This document shows, one piece after another, positions 8,044 through 16,842 of a DNA stretch of 53,869 nucleotides; position 1 is the first letter of the stretch; each line of letters opens with the position of its first letter. Under the pieces are notes generated by a model. That model did no database searches, was not told where the DNA came from, and saw nothing but the letters and a program-made list of their open reading frames with translations. The DNA comes from an uncultured bacterium (lineage in GTDB: Bacteria; Verrucomicrobiota; Kiritimatiellia; CAIVKH01). The translations under genes and the position numbers were made by a program. The stretch lies in the NCBI GenBank assembly GCA_903906425.1, contig CAIVKH010000012.1, forward strand, positions 1 through 53,869, in the 5' to 3' direction.

Positions 8044-9390
8044 GTGCAACTTTCCACCCGCAAAATGCTGGACCGCGCGCTCTCGGGAACGGGGCTTTTC
8101 TCGATTCTCCTGATGGCGGCCGCACTGCTCGTGCTGATCGTGCCCATCGCGCGCCGCGGCATCGGCGCCGTTTTCTTCGAGGCGACCGTCGAGCACCGCA
8201 AGATGATGCTCGAACAGTTTCACCGCGGCGACACCGCCGCGGTGAAGGCCGAGATCGCCGCAACCGACAAGGCCCGCGCGCCGGTCTTCGCGATGCTGAC
8301 GAACTACGAGGCGCAGATTGAATCGCTGCCGTTCGCGCAGAAACGGAAGGCGAAATCCGAATTCAAGGAGGTGCGCTCCGCGCTGACCGCGCTGCTCGGC
8401 CCGCTGCCCGGCGACGAGAAGCCGATGATGATTCACAGCCAGTACGGCCAGACGCGCTGGGACCGGTCGCAGGTCAAACTCGAAAAAGTCCTCTTCGCCG
8501 AGGAATGGGATTACTCCGACAAATCCGGCATGGGCAAAAAGAAACTCGCGCCGCGCGAAACGCATTTCAAGGGCACCGCGCTTGAACCGCTGTTCGCCTA
8601 TGTGAACGGGCACATCCGCGAAATGTTGAACCCGCGGCCCGTCGCCTATTGGGGCTTCCTCAGCGACGTTTCGATTGACTCGCACTTCTTCGGCGGCATC
8701 TGGCCGGAAATTCTCGGCACGCTTTATCTCACCATCGGCGCGATGCTCTTCGCGATTCCGATGGGCGTCATCGCCGCGATCTATCTGTGCGAATATGCGA
8801 AGCCGAGTCCCGCGATCCGGCTGCTGCGAATCTGCATGAGCACGCTGGCCGGCGTACCGAGCATCGTCTTCGGCCTTTTCGGGCTGGCGTTCTTCATCAA
8901 TACCGCCCACGTCTCCACCTCGAAATCCGTCCTGGCCGGTTCGATGACGCTGGCGCTGCTGATCCTGCCGACCATCATCCGCGCCTCCGAAGAGGCGATC
9001 CTCGCCGTGCCGCGCACCTACAAAGAGGCGGCGCTGAGCCTCGGCGGCGGACTCTGGCACACCATCGTGAAAGTCATCCTGCCCGCCTCGATGCCCGGCA
9101 TCCTCACCGGCATCGTCATCAGCATGGGCCGCGCGGCGGGCGAAACCGCACCGATCATCTTCACAGCCGCCGTCAGCGTGGGCCGGCCGATCTCGCTGAT
9201 CGAGACGCTCACGCAGCCGACGCCCGCGCTGCCCTGGAACATCTACAACATCAGCACCGAGCACGCGGCGGTGGACGAAATCCGCCATGTCCAGTTCGGC
9301 ATGGTGCTGACGCTCGTCGTCCTCGTTTTGCTCCTGAATTTGTCCGCGATCATTCTGCGCGCCCGCATCGCGAAGAAGTTGAAAGGTTGA
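8044..9390 (+). CDS. pstA: Phosphate ABC transporter permease PstA with a large inserted domain
   Basis: The C-terminal 230 residues are a standard PstA permease with the coupling loop near [33 protein letters not shown] and [12 protein letters not shown]. The protein has 448 residues against about 280-300 usually. The excess is a charged, mostly helical segment between the first membrane helix (about 16-43) and the second (about 218-240), containing [20 protein letters not shown] and a Lys-rich stretch. If topology follows known PstA, it faces the periplasm, where PstS docks. The start is GTG, three bases after the pstC stop. Confidence 0.93.
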   Translation: MQLSTRKMLDRALSGTGLFSILLMAAALLVLIVPIARRGIGAVFFEATVEHRKMMLEQFHRGDTAAVKAEIAATDKARAPVFAMLTNYEAQIESLPFAQKRKAKSEFKEVRSALTALLGPLPGDEKPMMIHSQYGQTRWDRSQVKLEKVLFAEEWDYSDKSGMGKKKLAPRETHFKGTALEPLFAYVNGHIREMLNPRPVAYWGFLSDVSIDSHFFGGIWPEILGTLYLTIGAMLFAIPMGVIAAIYLCEYAKPSPAIRLLRICMSTLAGVPSIVFGLFGLAFFINTAHVSTSKSVLAGSMTLALLILPTIIRASEEAILAVPRTYKEAALSLGGGLWHTIVKVILPASMPGILTGIVISMGRAAGETAPIIFTAAVSVGRPISLIETLTQPTPALPWNIYNISTEHAAVDEIRHVQFGMVLTLVVLVLLLNLSAIILRARIAKKLKG

Positions 9391-9394
9391 TGCC

Positions 9395-10237
9395 ATGAAC
9401 GGAACCTCGGAAAGCCCTCCTGCGATCAGCCTGCGGCCCACGCCGCCGGCGCGGAAGACGAAGCACGGCGAAGTCGCGCAGCTCACGCCGCACGTCAGCG
9501 CGCGCAATTTCTCGGTCTTCTATGGCAAGCAGGAGGCGGTGAAGAGGGTCGGCCTCGATTTCAACACGCACACCGTGACGGCCATCATCGGCCCCAGCGG
9601 CTGCGGAAAAAGCACGCTGCTGCGCGCGATCAACCGCATGAACGATCTCATTCCGCTCAGCCGCGGCGAGGGCGAATTGATTTTTGACGGCCAGAACGTC
9701 TATGACCCGCGCGTTGATGTTGCGGTGCTGCGCCGCCGTGTCGGGATGGTTTTCCAGAAACCGAATCCATTCCCGAAGTCCATTTTCGACAACGTCGCCT
9801 ATGGCCCGCGGCTGCACGAAAGCAAGAACCGCCGAGAACTCGAAGACATTGTCGAGCAGAGCCTGCGCCGCGCCGCGTTGTGGGACGAGGTGAAGGACCG
9901 CCTGCAAAACAACGCGCTCGGGCTGTCCGGCGGCCAGCAGCAGCGCCTTTGCATCGCCCGCGCCCTGGCCGTTGACCCGGAAATCCTGCTGATGGACGAG
10001 CCGACCAGCGCGCTCGACCCGCGCGCGACCATCCGCATCGAGGATTTGATTGACGAGCTGCGCGGCAGCTACACGATCATCATCGTGACGCACAACATGC
10101 AGCAGGCCGCCCGCGTTTCCGACTTCACGGCCTTCATGTACGAAGGCCACATGATCGAATTTGGCGACACGCAGGCCATGTTCACCGCGCCCAAACAAAA
10201 ACAAACGGAAGATTACATTACCGGCCGCTTCGGCTGA
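9395..10237 (+). CDS. pstB: Phosphate ABC transporter ATPase PstB
   Basis: The 280-residue cytoplasmic ATPase powers phosphate import. Visible are Walker A (GPSGCGKST, about residues 65-73), the ABC signature [16 protein letters not shown], Walker [14 protein letters not shown] and the switch His in [12 protein letters not shown]. The 40-residue N-terminal extension before the ABC core is Pro-rich and not found in short homologues. It starts 4 bp after the pstA stop, so translation is probably coupled. Confidence 0.97.
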   Translation: MNGTSESPPAISLRPTPPARKTKHGEVAQLTPHVSARNFSVFYGKQEAVKRVGLDFNTHTVTAIIGPSGCGKSTLLRAINRMNDLIPLSRGEGELIFDGQNVYDPRVDVAVLRRRVGMVFQKPNPFPKSIFDNVAYGPRLHESKNRRELEDIVEQSLRRAALWDEVKDRLQNNALGLSGGQQQRLCIARALAVDPEILLMDEPTSALDPRATIRIEDLIDELRGSYTIIIVTHNMQQAARVSDFTAFMYEGHMIEFGDTQAMFTAPKQKQTEDYITGRFG

Positions 10238-10250
10238 TTGGAGAAACAAC

Positions 10251-10961
10251 ATGTCCGTCCACATGCAACGCGAGCTTGAGCGGCTGAAGAAACTTTTTCT
10301 GGGCGTCTCGACGCTCGTCGAAGAAAATTTGCGCGACTCGATGAAGTCGGCGCTCGAACGCGACCGTGATCTTGCGCTGCGCGTCATCGAGAAAGATCAC
10401 GAGATTGACCGCACCGAGGTGAGCGTCGAGGAGGAATGCCTGAAGCTGCTCGCGCTCTACCAGCCCGTCGCCAACGACCTTCGCTACATCATCGCGATTC
10501 TGAAGATCAACCATGACCTCGAACGCGTCGGCGACCTCGCCGTCAACATCGCCGAGCGCGCATTGATTCTCTGCGAGAACACGCCGGTCAGCCGCGATTT
10601 TGGCCTTCACGAAATGTCCGCGCGCGTTCAACGGATGCTGGCGCGCAGCCTCGACTCGATGCTCAACTATGACGTCCAGCTCGCCAAGGACGTCTGGCTC
10701 TCCGACGACGGAATTGACGAGGCCAACCGCAGCACGGTCACCACCATCGAGGACGAAATCGCCCGCGACCAGAAAGACCTTCGCGCGCTGCTCGCGCTCA
10801 TCGGAATTTCGCGCACGCTTGAGCGCGTCGCGGATCACGCCACGAACATCTCGAAGGATGTCATCTACATGATCGCCGGTGAAATCGTCCGCCATCGCTC
10901 CGGATACTTCCGCGGGAAGACGGATTCGCCGCCGGAAAGATCGCCCGGCGCACCGGCTTGA
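10251..10961 (+). CDS. phoU: Phosphate signalling regulator PhoU
   Basis: This 236-residue helical protein consists of two PhoU repeats, each with the metal-binding E(D)-x-x-x-D pattern (DRTEVSVEEE / NHDLERVGDLAVNIAE and TIEDEIARD / SRTLERVADHATNIS). PhoU senses the state of PstSCAB and shuts off the PhoR kinase when phosphate is plentiful. GGAGA precedes the ATG at 10251, 13 bp after pstB. No phoR or phoB lies in this window. Residues after about 215 form a short Pro/Ser-rich tail. Confidence 0.95.
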   Translation: MSVHMQRELERLKKLFLGVSTLVEENLRDSMKSALERDRDLALRVIEKDHEIDRTEVSVEEECLKLLALYQPVANDLRYIIAILKINHDLERVGDLAVNIAERALILCENTPVSRDFGLHEMSARVQRMLARSLDSMLNYDVQLAKDVWLSDDGIDEANRSTVTTIEDEIARDQKDLRALLALIGISRTLERVADHATNISKDVIYMIAGEIVRHRSGYFRGKTDSPPERSPGAPA

Positions 10962-10977
10962 TGAAAACGCCGGCCAC

Positions 10978-11024
10978 TTCCAATGATTGGAAGTTTACGC
11001 AATCGAATTTTCCAATCATTGGAA
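10978..11024. repeat. Palindrome cluster 4
   Basis: Perfect copies at 10978-10992 and 11010-11024, 32 bp apart, spacer GTTTACGCAATCGAATT. It begins 16 bp after the phoU stop and ends 53 bp before the next start. Confidence 0.97.
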
Positions 11025-11077
11025 AATGACGAATGGCCGCCGAGGGCATGATCCGCGTGGCCACGGGAGACGGTACG

Positions 11078-12805
11078 ATGGGGCAAGACGGACAGAAACT
11101 TTTCATCACGGATGCCATCGGGCCTTTCTTCCGCGGCACGCGCCACCGCCGCGTGAACTGGTCGAAAATTCCCTTCGCGGATTTTCAGCCGGAGGGAAAA
11201 CTCGATGAGGCGCGGCTTTCAAATGTCGCGCGCGAATTTGAAGTGTTCTGCGCGCACGCCGTGGCGGCGGGTTTCAATGCGATCAGCCTCGATGACGTCG
11301 CGCATCTTGCAGACAGCGCGGATTACCCGGATTCCCTGCGCGATCTTGTCGCCGGCTGCCGCCGCTGCTTCAACAGATTTCTCAAGATCGCGTCGCGATA
11401 TGGGCTGAAAGTTTTCCTAACCTGCGACGTGATGTTTTTTCCCGCCGGTTGCGATGACGCGTTGCAAAAGAAAATTGCGCTGCCGGATTTTCTCGCCGGA
11501 TGCCTTCGCGAACTTTTTTCCACGTTTGACGGAATCGCCGGCATCATCATTCGCATCGGCGAATCCGACGGGCTTGATGTGCGCGATGTCTTTCGCAGCA
11601 GGCTGACGATTCGAACGCCGGCGCAGTGCCGCCGGTGGATCGCGGCGTTGCTGGAGGTTTGTGAAAAATTCCAGCGCGACCTGGTCGTGCGGACATGGAG
11701 CGTCGGTGCCTATCGCATTGGCGATCTGATCTGGAACCGCGACACGTTTTCGCGCGTCTTCGACTCGTTCGACAGCGACCGGCTCATCATTTCCATGAAA
11801 TATGGCGAAACGGATTTCTTCCGCTTCCTGCCGCTGAATCCGCGGCTTTTCAGCGGGCGGCATCGCAAAATCGTCGAACTTCAGGCGCGGCGCGAATACG
11901 AGGGCTGCGGAGAATTTCCATCGTTCATCGGCTGGGACTATCAGCGCTATCGCGACGAATTGCTCGCAGGCGGTGCGAATCTCGCGGGCATCATGGTCTG
12001 GTGCCAGACCGGCGGCTGGACGACGTTTCGCCGGCTTACGTGGCTCAAGGGATCGTCGGTGTGGAATGAAATCAACGCGCACGTCACGGTGCGATTGTTT
12101 CGCGACGGCATGAGCACGGAAGACGCCATCGCGGACTGGTGCGCTTCGAATGGCCGCGGAGAAATCGCCTACGACTTGTTACATCTGCTCAGGCTTTCCG
12201 ACGAGGTCATTCGCGAACTGCTCTACATCGACGATTTCGCGGAGCAGAAACTTTTCTTCCGGCGGCTGCGCGTGCCGCCGCTGCTTTGGATCTTCTGGGA
12301 CCAGATTGTCATCACCCACGCGATGAGCCGGACGCTGGACTGTTTCGTGCGCGACGGCCGGCGGCAGATCCGGCGCGCGGAAATCGCGCTGCAAAAAATT
12401 GACCGGATGAGGGAGCTTGCGCGCCGCTGCGGGTTGCCGGAGGAGGACGTCGTTTTCGAGCGCGACACATTCGAAATCCTGGCCGCGGCGCGCGAATATT
12501 TTTTCCTGCCGCCCTCGCCGGAGCGCGAACAGCGGCTGCACTCACTCGCGCGCGACTACTTACAGCGTCATCCCGACCGGCATTATTCGGTGCGCCTGGA
12601 TTTCCATCCCGCGCCGCTGAAACGCCGGACGCTCGAACGAATCTTCCGTGTGCTGATCCGGCGGCAGCGCGGCTATCGCTGGCTCGACCGGATCGTCACG
12701 CTGCGCCTGCTGTCCTGGCTCTATCCGCTCTTGCGCCGCCGCGTGAACTTGCTGCCTGATTTTGCCAGCGAGCGCGCGATGGGAATTGACGCGGTGTTCA
12801 AGTAG
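11078..12805 (+). CDS. Putative TIM-barrel glycoside-hydrolase-like protein
   Basis: The product has 575 residues from the ATG at 11078, chosen because GGGAGA lies six bases upstream; in-frame ATGs at 11033 and 11048 lack such a site. The first 330 residues read like a beta/alpha barrel with motifs of the kind found in GH20/GH67-type enzymes: AGFNAISLDDV, YGLKVFLTCDVMFF, GIAGIIIRIGESDG, LVVRTWSVGAY, EFPSFIGWD and GIMVWCQTGGW. The C-terminal 240 residues are Arg-rich and helical. No signal peptide is evident, so the protein may be cytoplasmic. Substrate and family are unassigned; the candidate catalytic acids are Glu in RIGES and nearby Asp residues. Its stop overlaps the 3' end of the convergent gene at 12798. 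Confidence 0.65.
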   Translation: MGQDGQKLFITDAIGPFFRGTRHRRVNWSKIPFADFQPEGKLDEARLSNVAREFEVFCAHAVAAGFNAISLDDVAHLADSADYPDSLRDLVAGCRRCFNRFLKIASRYGLKVFLTCDVMFFPAGCDDALQKKIALPDFLAGCLRELFSTFDGIAGIIIRIGESDGLDVRDVFRSRLTIRTPAQCRRWIAALLEVCEKFQRDLVVRTWSVGAYRIGDLIWNRDTFSRVFDSFDSDRLIISMKYGETDFFRFLPLNPRLFSGRHRKIVELQARREYEGCGEFPSFIGWDYQRYRDELLAGGANLAGIMVWCQTGGWTTFRRLTWLKGSSVWNEINAHVTVRLFRDGMSTEDAIADWCASNGRGEIAYDLLHLLRLSDEVIRELLYIDDFAEQKLFFRRLRVPPLLWIFWDQIVITHAMSRTLDCFVRDGRRQIRRAEIALQKIDRMRELARRCGLPEEDVVFERDTFEILAAAREYFFLPPSPEREQRLHSLARDYLQRHPDRHYSVRLDFHPAPLKRRTLERIFRVLIRRQRGYRWLDRIVTLRLLSWLYPLLRRRVNLLPDFASERAMGIDAVFK

Positions 12806-13205
12806 TCTTCGCGTTTGGCGCGGTGGCCGGCGCTCCGAGGATGGCCGCCGGGCTGGCGGCCTGAATGGTTTTCGCCGGCGGGGCCACAGACGCGGCCGGG
12901 GCGGCGGGCGAGGGTCTGGCACCTGTTTCCGAGGGTTTCTTCGCTTTCGGCTTCCTTGCAGCCCTGGCTTTTTCCACGGCGGACTCGAATTGTTCCTGTG
13001 CCTTCTTCGCGTTTTTCTTCGCCTGTTTCGCCGCCTTCTTTGAAACCTTGTAGCTCTTTTTCGCGGCCTTGAACTTCGCTTTTGCAGCCGCCGCCTCTTG
13101 CGCGGCCTTTTTCGCCGCGTCCGCCGCGAGTTGCGCCGCGGCACGGAGTGTTTTCGGATCAACCTTCGCGCTGCCCGGTGATTTGTTCTTTGTTTCCTTG
13201 CTCAT
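12798..13205 (-). CDS. Ala/Lys-rich coiled-coil protein, histone H1- or phasin-like
   Basis: The 135-residue product has a basic, almost pure Ala/Lys helix (residues about 20-75; KAAKKSYKVSKKAAKQAKKN) with heptad spacing, then a Pro/Ala-rich tail. Such composition is shared by bacterial histone H1-like and AlgP-like DNA-compacting proteins, phasins and polyphosphate-granule proteins, so function cannot be fixed by composition alone. Its upstream region carries a CTCAC/CTAAC 11-bp repeat (13243-13275) like that of pstS, but in the opposite orientation to this gene; if functional it would link the protein to phosphate storage. AAAGGACAGC precedes the ATG. Confidence 0.75.
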   Translation of the reverse strand: MSKETKNKSPGSAKVDPKTLRAAAQLAADAAKKAAQEAAAAKAKFKAAKKSYKVSKKAAKQAKKNAKKAQEQFESAVEKARAARKPKAKKPSETGARPSPAAPAASVAPPAKTIQAASPAAILGAPATAPNAKTT

Positions 13206-13242
13206 GCTGTCCTTTCGAACGGCGATTCAGTTGTGCCGCCGT

Positions 13243-13275
13243 CTCACATTTCGCTAACGAAACACTAATGTCGGC
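13243..13275 (+). promoter_or_regulatory. Third Pho-box-like 11-bp repeat
   Basis: CTCACATTTCG (13243), CTAACGAAACA (13254) and CTAATGTCGGC (13265) lie head to tail with the same 11-bp period as before the porin and pstS. It is 38 bp upstream of the minus-strand gene starting at 13205 but points away from it. The rest of the 13206-13378 gap shows no gene or terminator. Confidence 0.4.
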
Positions 13276-13378
13276 CACACGGCAAACGCCAGAGAAGAAA
13301 TGTTAGAATCATGTCAGGGGCCAGTTAGACGAAATTCCGCGTTCAAGCGCGCCCGCGCCGGTTTGCGACGGCGCCGCT

Positions 13379-14302
13379 CTATTTGTTTTCGCCGACGGTT
13401 TCCGCGTGCGCCGCGTTGAAAAACAGCCCGCGATATTCGTCCGGTTCGCCCTTGCTGTTGAAGAAGACGGCGACGGGTTTTCCGGCGGGCAGCTTCTGCG
13501 TGGCGATGAATTTCAGAAACGGACCGTCGGTGTTGTAGCTGTCGCCGAAGCCGGCGAGCACAAAAACTTTTTTGCCGGGCTGCCCGCGTTCTGTTTCGGC
13601 AACCACGGCTTTGATCTTTTCGAGCTTCCCGACATTCCACGTGACGGGATAAACGAGTTCCTCGGTGACGAGGCCGTCGCGGATTATCACTTCGATCCCG
13701 TGGATGTGATTTTCGGGAATTCCGACGGATGCCGACGCGCCTTTCACAAAGAGATCGGCACTGGCCGAAATGATGTGCGATTGCACGTCGCCGCGTTCGA
13801 GCGCGCGGATGATTTGAACCGACGAGGCCATCAGATAATTGCTCATCACGCTGGAGAAATGTTCGCGACTGGTTTGCAAAACGTCGGCGGCCCTTGCGCC
13901 ACGCAGCATTTGCGGGATGAACGGGTAGGCAAGCCAGTGGCCGATGCGCGCGTCCATGTTCGTGTAGTCGCTCCAGAATTTCTCGAAGCCGCCGTCGCGC
14001 GGATAAATCGCCGACAGCCCGCGCTCGATCGCAACCTGCGCGAGACCGGGATAAATCGTCTTCCCGCCGTCTTTCAAGCCCTCGGAGCAATCGCCTTTGA
14101 GCGTCGTGCCGTCGAAATCCCAGAACGCGAGAAACACGCACGAGGTTTCCGCGTCCGCGCCTTCGCTTGCGACAATCGCATCGCGCGCCTGCAAAATCTG
14201 CGCGATGACATTGGTCGCAAAAGGTTCTTCACCGCGGACTGCGACGCAAAATGGAATCGTCGAAAGTGCAGCCAGCGCGCGAAACGCGGAACGGAATTTC
14301 AT
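13379..14302 (-). CDS. Exported HAD-superfamily phosphatase
   Basis: The 307-residue product has a signal peptide (MKFRSAFRALAALSTIPFCV) and a HAD fold: motif I FWDFDGTTLKGD with nucleophile Asp and acid/base Asp two residues on, motif II SAS in HIISASADLFVKG, Lys in NVGKLEKIK and motif IV GFGDSYNTD. The arrangement resembles phosphoserine-phosphatase-type and phosphorylcholine-phosphatase-type enzymes. An exported phosphomonoesterase near the pst genes suggests phosphate scavenging, which is inference. The only Shine-Dalgarno-like bases are the GGAA at the end of palindrome 14312-14326 and a nearby GAAG. Confidence 0.8.
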   Translation of the reverse strand: MKFRSAFRALAALSTIPFCVAVRGEEPFATNVIAQILQARDAIVASEGADAETSCVFLAFWDFDGTTLKGDCSEGLKDGGKTIYPGLAQVAIERGLSAIYPRDGGFEKFWSDYTNMDARIGHWLAYPFIPQMLRGARAADVLQTSREHFSSVMSNYLMASSVQIIRALERGDVQSHIISASADLFVKGASASVGIPENHIHGIEVIIRDGLVTEELVYPVTWNVGKLEKIKAVVAETERGQPGKKVFVLAGFGDSYNTDGPFLKFIATQKLPAGKPVAVFFNSKGEPDEYRGLFFNAAHAETVGENK

Positions 14303-14311
14303 CTTCGTGTT

Positions 14312-14359
14312 TTCCAATGATTGGAAGGTTGCGCAGCCGGTGTTTTCCAATGGTTGGAA
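14312..14359. repeat. Palindrome cluster 5
   Basis: A perfect copy at 14312-14326 and the variant TTCCAATGGTTGGAA at 14345-14359, 33 bp apart. It fills the 58-bp gap between two minus-strand genes: 9 bp before the HAD phosphatase start and 1 bp after the LpxH-like stop codon. Confidence 0.97.
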
Positions 14360-14360
14360 A

Positions 14361-15206
14361 TTACGCTTCGTGTGAGACAAGTTCGCGGCGGAAGGAAAGC
14401 TGGTCGGCGAACGCGGGCGGTCGCGTTTGCGGCGTGCCGGCCTCCGCAATCGAATCGAGGTCGGGAAGCCAGGTGACGATTTCCATGCTGCCGTCGAAAT
14501 GCTCGACCAGCGCGGTGCAGGATTCGACCCAGTCGCCGGTGTTGTAGTAGGTGATGCCGCCGATGGCGCGGATCGCGGCGCGGTGGATGTGGCCGCAGAT
14601 GATGCCGTCGCACTTGTTGCGGTGCGCCTCGGCGGCGAGGATCTCCTCGAAGCGGTCAACGTACATGACGGCGTTTTTGACCTTGTTTTTGAGCCACGCG
14701 GAGAGCGACCAGTAGTCGTAGCCGAGCCTGTGGCGGCACCAGTTGAAACCGCGGTTGAGCCACAGCGCGAAGTCGTAGGCGACGCTGCCGATCTCGGCGA
14801 GCCAGCGCGCATTCGTGACGACGCCGTCGAATTCGTCGCCGTGCAAAACAAGAAGGCGGCGGCCATCAACGGTGGTGTGCAGGGTCTGCCTTTTGATGGT
14901 GATGCCGCCAAGTTTGAGTCCGTCGTAATCGCGCGCAAAGCTGTCGTGGTTGCCCGGGATGTAGGTGATTTTGCATCCTTTGCGCGCGCGACGGAGGAGT
15001 TTTTGAATCACGTCGTTGTATTGCTGCGACCAGAGCCAGCGCCGTTTCAACGCCCAGCCGTCGAAGATGTCGCCGACGAGATAAAGTTGCTCGGACTGGT
15101 GATGCTTGATGAAGTCCAGCAGGCGTAAAGTCTGCGATTCCCGCGCGCCGAGATGGATGTCGGAAATCCAGATCGCTCGATAGGCGTTCGGCGCGTCGGT
15201 GCTCAC
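14361..15206 (-). CDS. Metallophosphoesterase, UDP-2,3-diacylglucosamine diphosphatase-like
   Basis: The 281-residue enzyme has the complete calcineurin-like metal site in order: DIHLG (about 16), GDIFDGW (about 45), GNHDS (about 86), HGDEFD (about 120) and GHIHRA (about 202). It belongs to the LpxH-like family with an internal helical cap (about 130-195). In lipid A synthesis LpxH cleaves UDP-2,3-diacylglucosamine; many PVC homologues are less certain, so I leave the symbol empty. Its ATG overlaps the stop of the glycosyltransferase gene (ATGA at 15203-15206), suggesting coupled translation and a shared envelope-lipid role. Confidence 0.85.
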   Translation of the reverse strand: MSTDAPNAYRAIWISDIHLGARESQTLRLLDFIKHHQSEQLYLVGDIFDGWALKRRWLWSQQYNDVIQKLLRRARKGCKITYIPGNHDSFARDYDGLKLGGITIKRQTLHTTVDGRRLLVLHGDEFDGVVTNARWLAEIGSVAYDFALWLNRGFNWCRHRLGYDYWSLSAWLKNKVKNAVMYVDRFEEILAAEAHRNKCDGIICGHIHRAAIRAIGGITYYNTGDWVESCTALVEHFDGSMEIVTWLPDLDSIAEAGTPQTRPPAFADQLSFRRELVSHEA

Positions 15207-16597
15207 GCGACGTCCGCCATTTTCGCGAAGGCACCGGTGTGAAGATTCCAGAATGCCGTGAACGATTTTTCCGGCGTCTGCCGCAGCGCGTGTTCGCGGG
15301 CCGAGTCGCGCATTTCCAAAAGCGTCGCGCGATCCAGGAACATTCTTTCGATTGATCGCGCGAGATTCGCCGGATTCATCGGCTTGATGACGCTGCCGGT
15401 CAGTCCGTCAATGACGCAATCCTTCGGGCCGCCTTCGCTCGAAACGATCACCGGCAGGCCCGACGCCTGCGCCTCGAGCAGCACGACGCCGAACGTGTCG
15501 GTCTCGCTCGGGAAAACAAAGAGATCAGCCGACGCATAAATTCGCGCGAGTTCCTCGCCGCGTTTCACGCCGGTGAAAATCACGGGCAAACCGGCCAGCG
15601 CCGCTTCCATTTCGGCGCGATACGGGCCGTCGCCGGCGACGACCAGGCCGATGTCTTTTCGTTTCGCCGACAACCGGCGAAATGTTTCAACCAGGCACTC
15701 CAGATTTTTTTCGCGCGAGATTCGGCCGACATAGAGCAGCCAGTCGTGCCGCGCGCCGCCCCATTCCGCGCGCAGCGCGAGATCGCGGTGCTGCGGAGAA
15801 AAGTTTTCCGTCCGCACGCCGCGGCCGACGACGGAAAGCTTGTCCGCTTCAATTCCATTCCAGACGAGTTTCTCGCGCGTGGATGCGGACGGCACCGCGA
15901 TGCGCTGGAGCTGGCCGTAGAACCACCGCATGTAGCGCCACGCCGCGGCTTCGAGGTGAAAATCGCCGGTGAGCTGCGCGGCATAGGCGGGAAAATCGGT
16001 GTGAAAAGTTCCGAACGCCGGCACGCCAAGTTCGCGCGCGATGACGAGGCCGAGCAAGCCCATCGGCCCCGGCGTCGAAATATGAACCGCGTCGCAGCCG
16101 CGTTTGCGCGCCGCCGCGACAACTTCCGTGACGGCCGGCACGTGAAGTTTCAACCCTTCATAAACGCCGAGATTCAGCGTCCCGACCGGCGAAAAGCGCA
16201 GCCCGTTGTTGAAAAGGTCCTCGTCGCCGCAATGAAAAACCGCGAGGTCGTGGCCGCGCTCCTCGGCCTGCGTGCTCCACTGCCGCAGCGTCGTCGCGAC
16301 CCCGCTGGTATGGTCGGGCGCGTCCACAAAAACGATGACGGAATGATCGCCGCCGCGTCGCGCGAGCGCCGGGCCGGCGTGCATGCGGCCGCGCGTGGGC
16401 CGTGGCTGATAATCCACGGCGAAGTTCGTGCAGCAATCGAAGACGAGGTGATAAAAATCGAACGAACCGTCGCCCGAGGGCATTTCGCGCAGCGGCCGGA
16501 CCATGCGATGCCAGTTGACCATGTCCTGCGCCCGCCATGTTCTCGTTGAGCGAACATTTCTCCAAACCACCGGCAACCTGTTTGCGACTTCGATCAT
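15203..16597 (-). CDS. GT4-family glycosyltransferase
   Basis: The product of 464 residues has a GT-B fold: N-terminal domain with FVDAPDHTSGVATTL and HISTPGPMGLLG, and C-terminal domain with LLYVGRISREKNLE, GDGPYR and the E-x7-E motif ESDTFG-like (ETDTFGVVLLEAQASGLP). It resembles GDP-mannose-dependent alpha-mannosyltransferases such as MgtA. The first 70 residues are an extension with no match I recognise. I start at 16597 because GGAGGA lies seven bases upstream; the ATG at 16627 has no such site. Translationally coupled to the downstream LpxH-like gene. Confidence 0.87.
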   Translation of the reverse strand: MIEVANRLPVVWRNVRSTRTWRAQDMVNWHRMVRPLREMPSGDGSFDFYHLVFDCCTNFAVDYQPRPTRGRMHAGPALARRGGDHSVIVFVDAPDHTSGVATTLRQWSTQAEERGHDLAVFHCGDEDLFNNGLRFSPVGTLNLGVYEGLKLHVPAVTEVVAAARKRGCDAVHISTPGPMGLLGLVIARELGVPAFGTFHTDFPAYAAQLTGDFHLEAAAWRYMRWFYGQLQRIAVPSASTREKLVWNGIEADKLSVVGRGVRTENFSPQHRDLALRAEWGGARHDWLLYVGRISREKNLECLVETFRRLSAKRKDIGLVVAGDGPYRAEMEAALAGLPVIFTGVKRGEELARIYASADLFVFPSETDTFGVVLLEAQASGLPVIVSSEGGPKDCVIDGLTGSVIKPMNPANLARSIERMFLDRATLLEMRDSAREHALRQTPEKSFTAFWNLHTGAFAKMADVA

Positions 16598-16766
16598 GCC
16601 AAATTCCTCCGTATCTTCTGGCACCATTGAACCGCGCCCCGGCTAGGCCCGCGTGAAGGCAAAAATAAAAATTGGTTTCATTTGCGTTCAAAATGGATTC
16701 CGGCCGCGTGAGCGAACCGTTAGCCGCCGCGCGCGGCACCGGCACCGGGCCTGCCGCCGGCGAAAC

Positions 16767-16813
16767 TTCCAATCATTGGAAAAGAGCGGCCGGCAAATTT
16801 CCAATGATTGGAA
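16767..16813. repeat. Palindrome cluster 6
   Basis: Perfect copies at 16767-16781 (C) and 16799-16813 (G), 32 bp apart, spacer AAGAGCGGCCGGCAAAT. It lies 29 bp after the aroK stop and 169 bp before the glycosyltransferase start, on a co-directional minus-strand run. Nothing else is apparent in 16598-16766. Confidence 0.97.
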
Positions 16814-16842
16814 AAATCACGGTCGGCGCGCAGGCCCTGGGA

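Noticed and set aside
7558..9507. 649-codon open frame antisense to pstC-pstA-pstB
   Set aside because: It is the GC-rich shadow of well-identified pst genes; its translation is Arg/Asp/His-rich low-information sequence with no domain.
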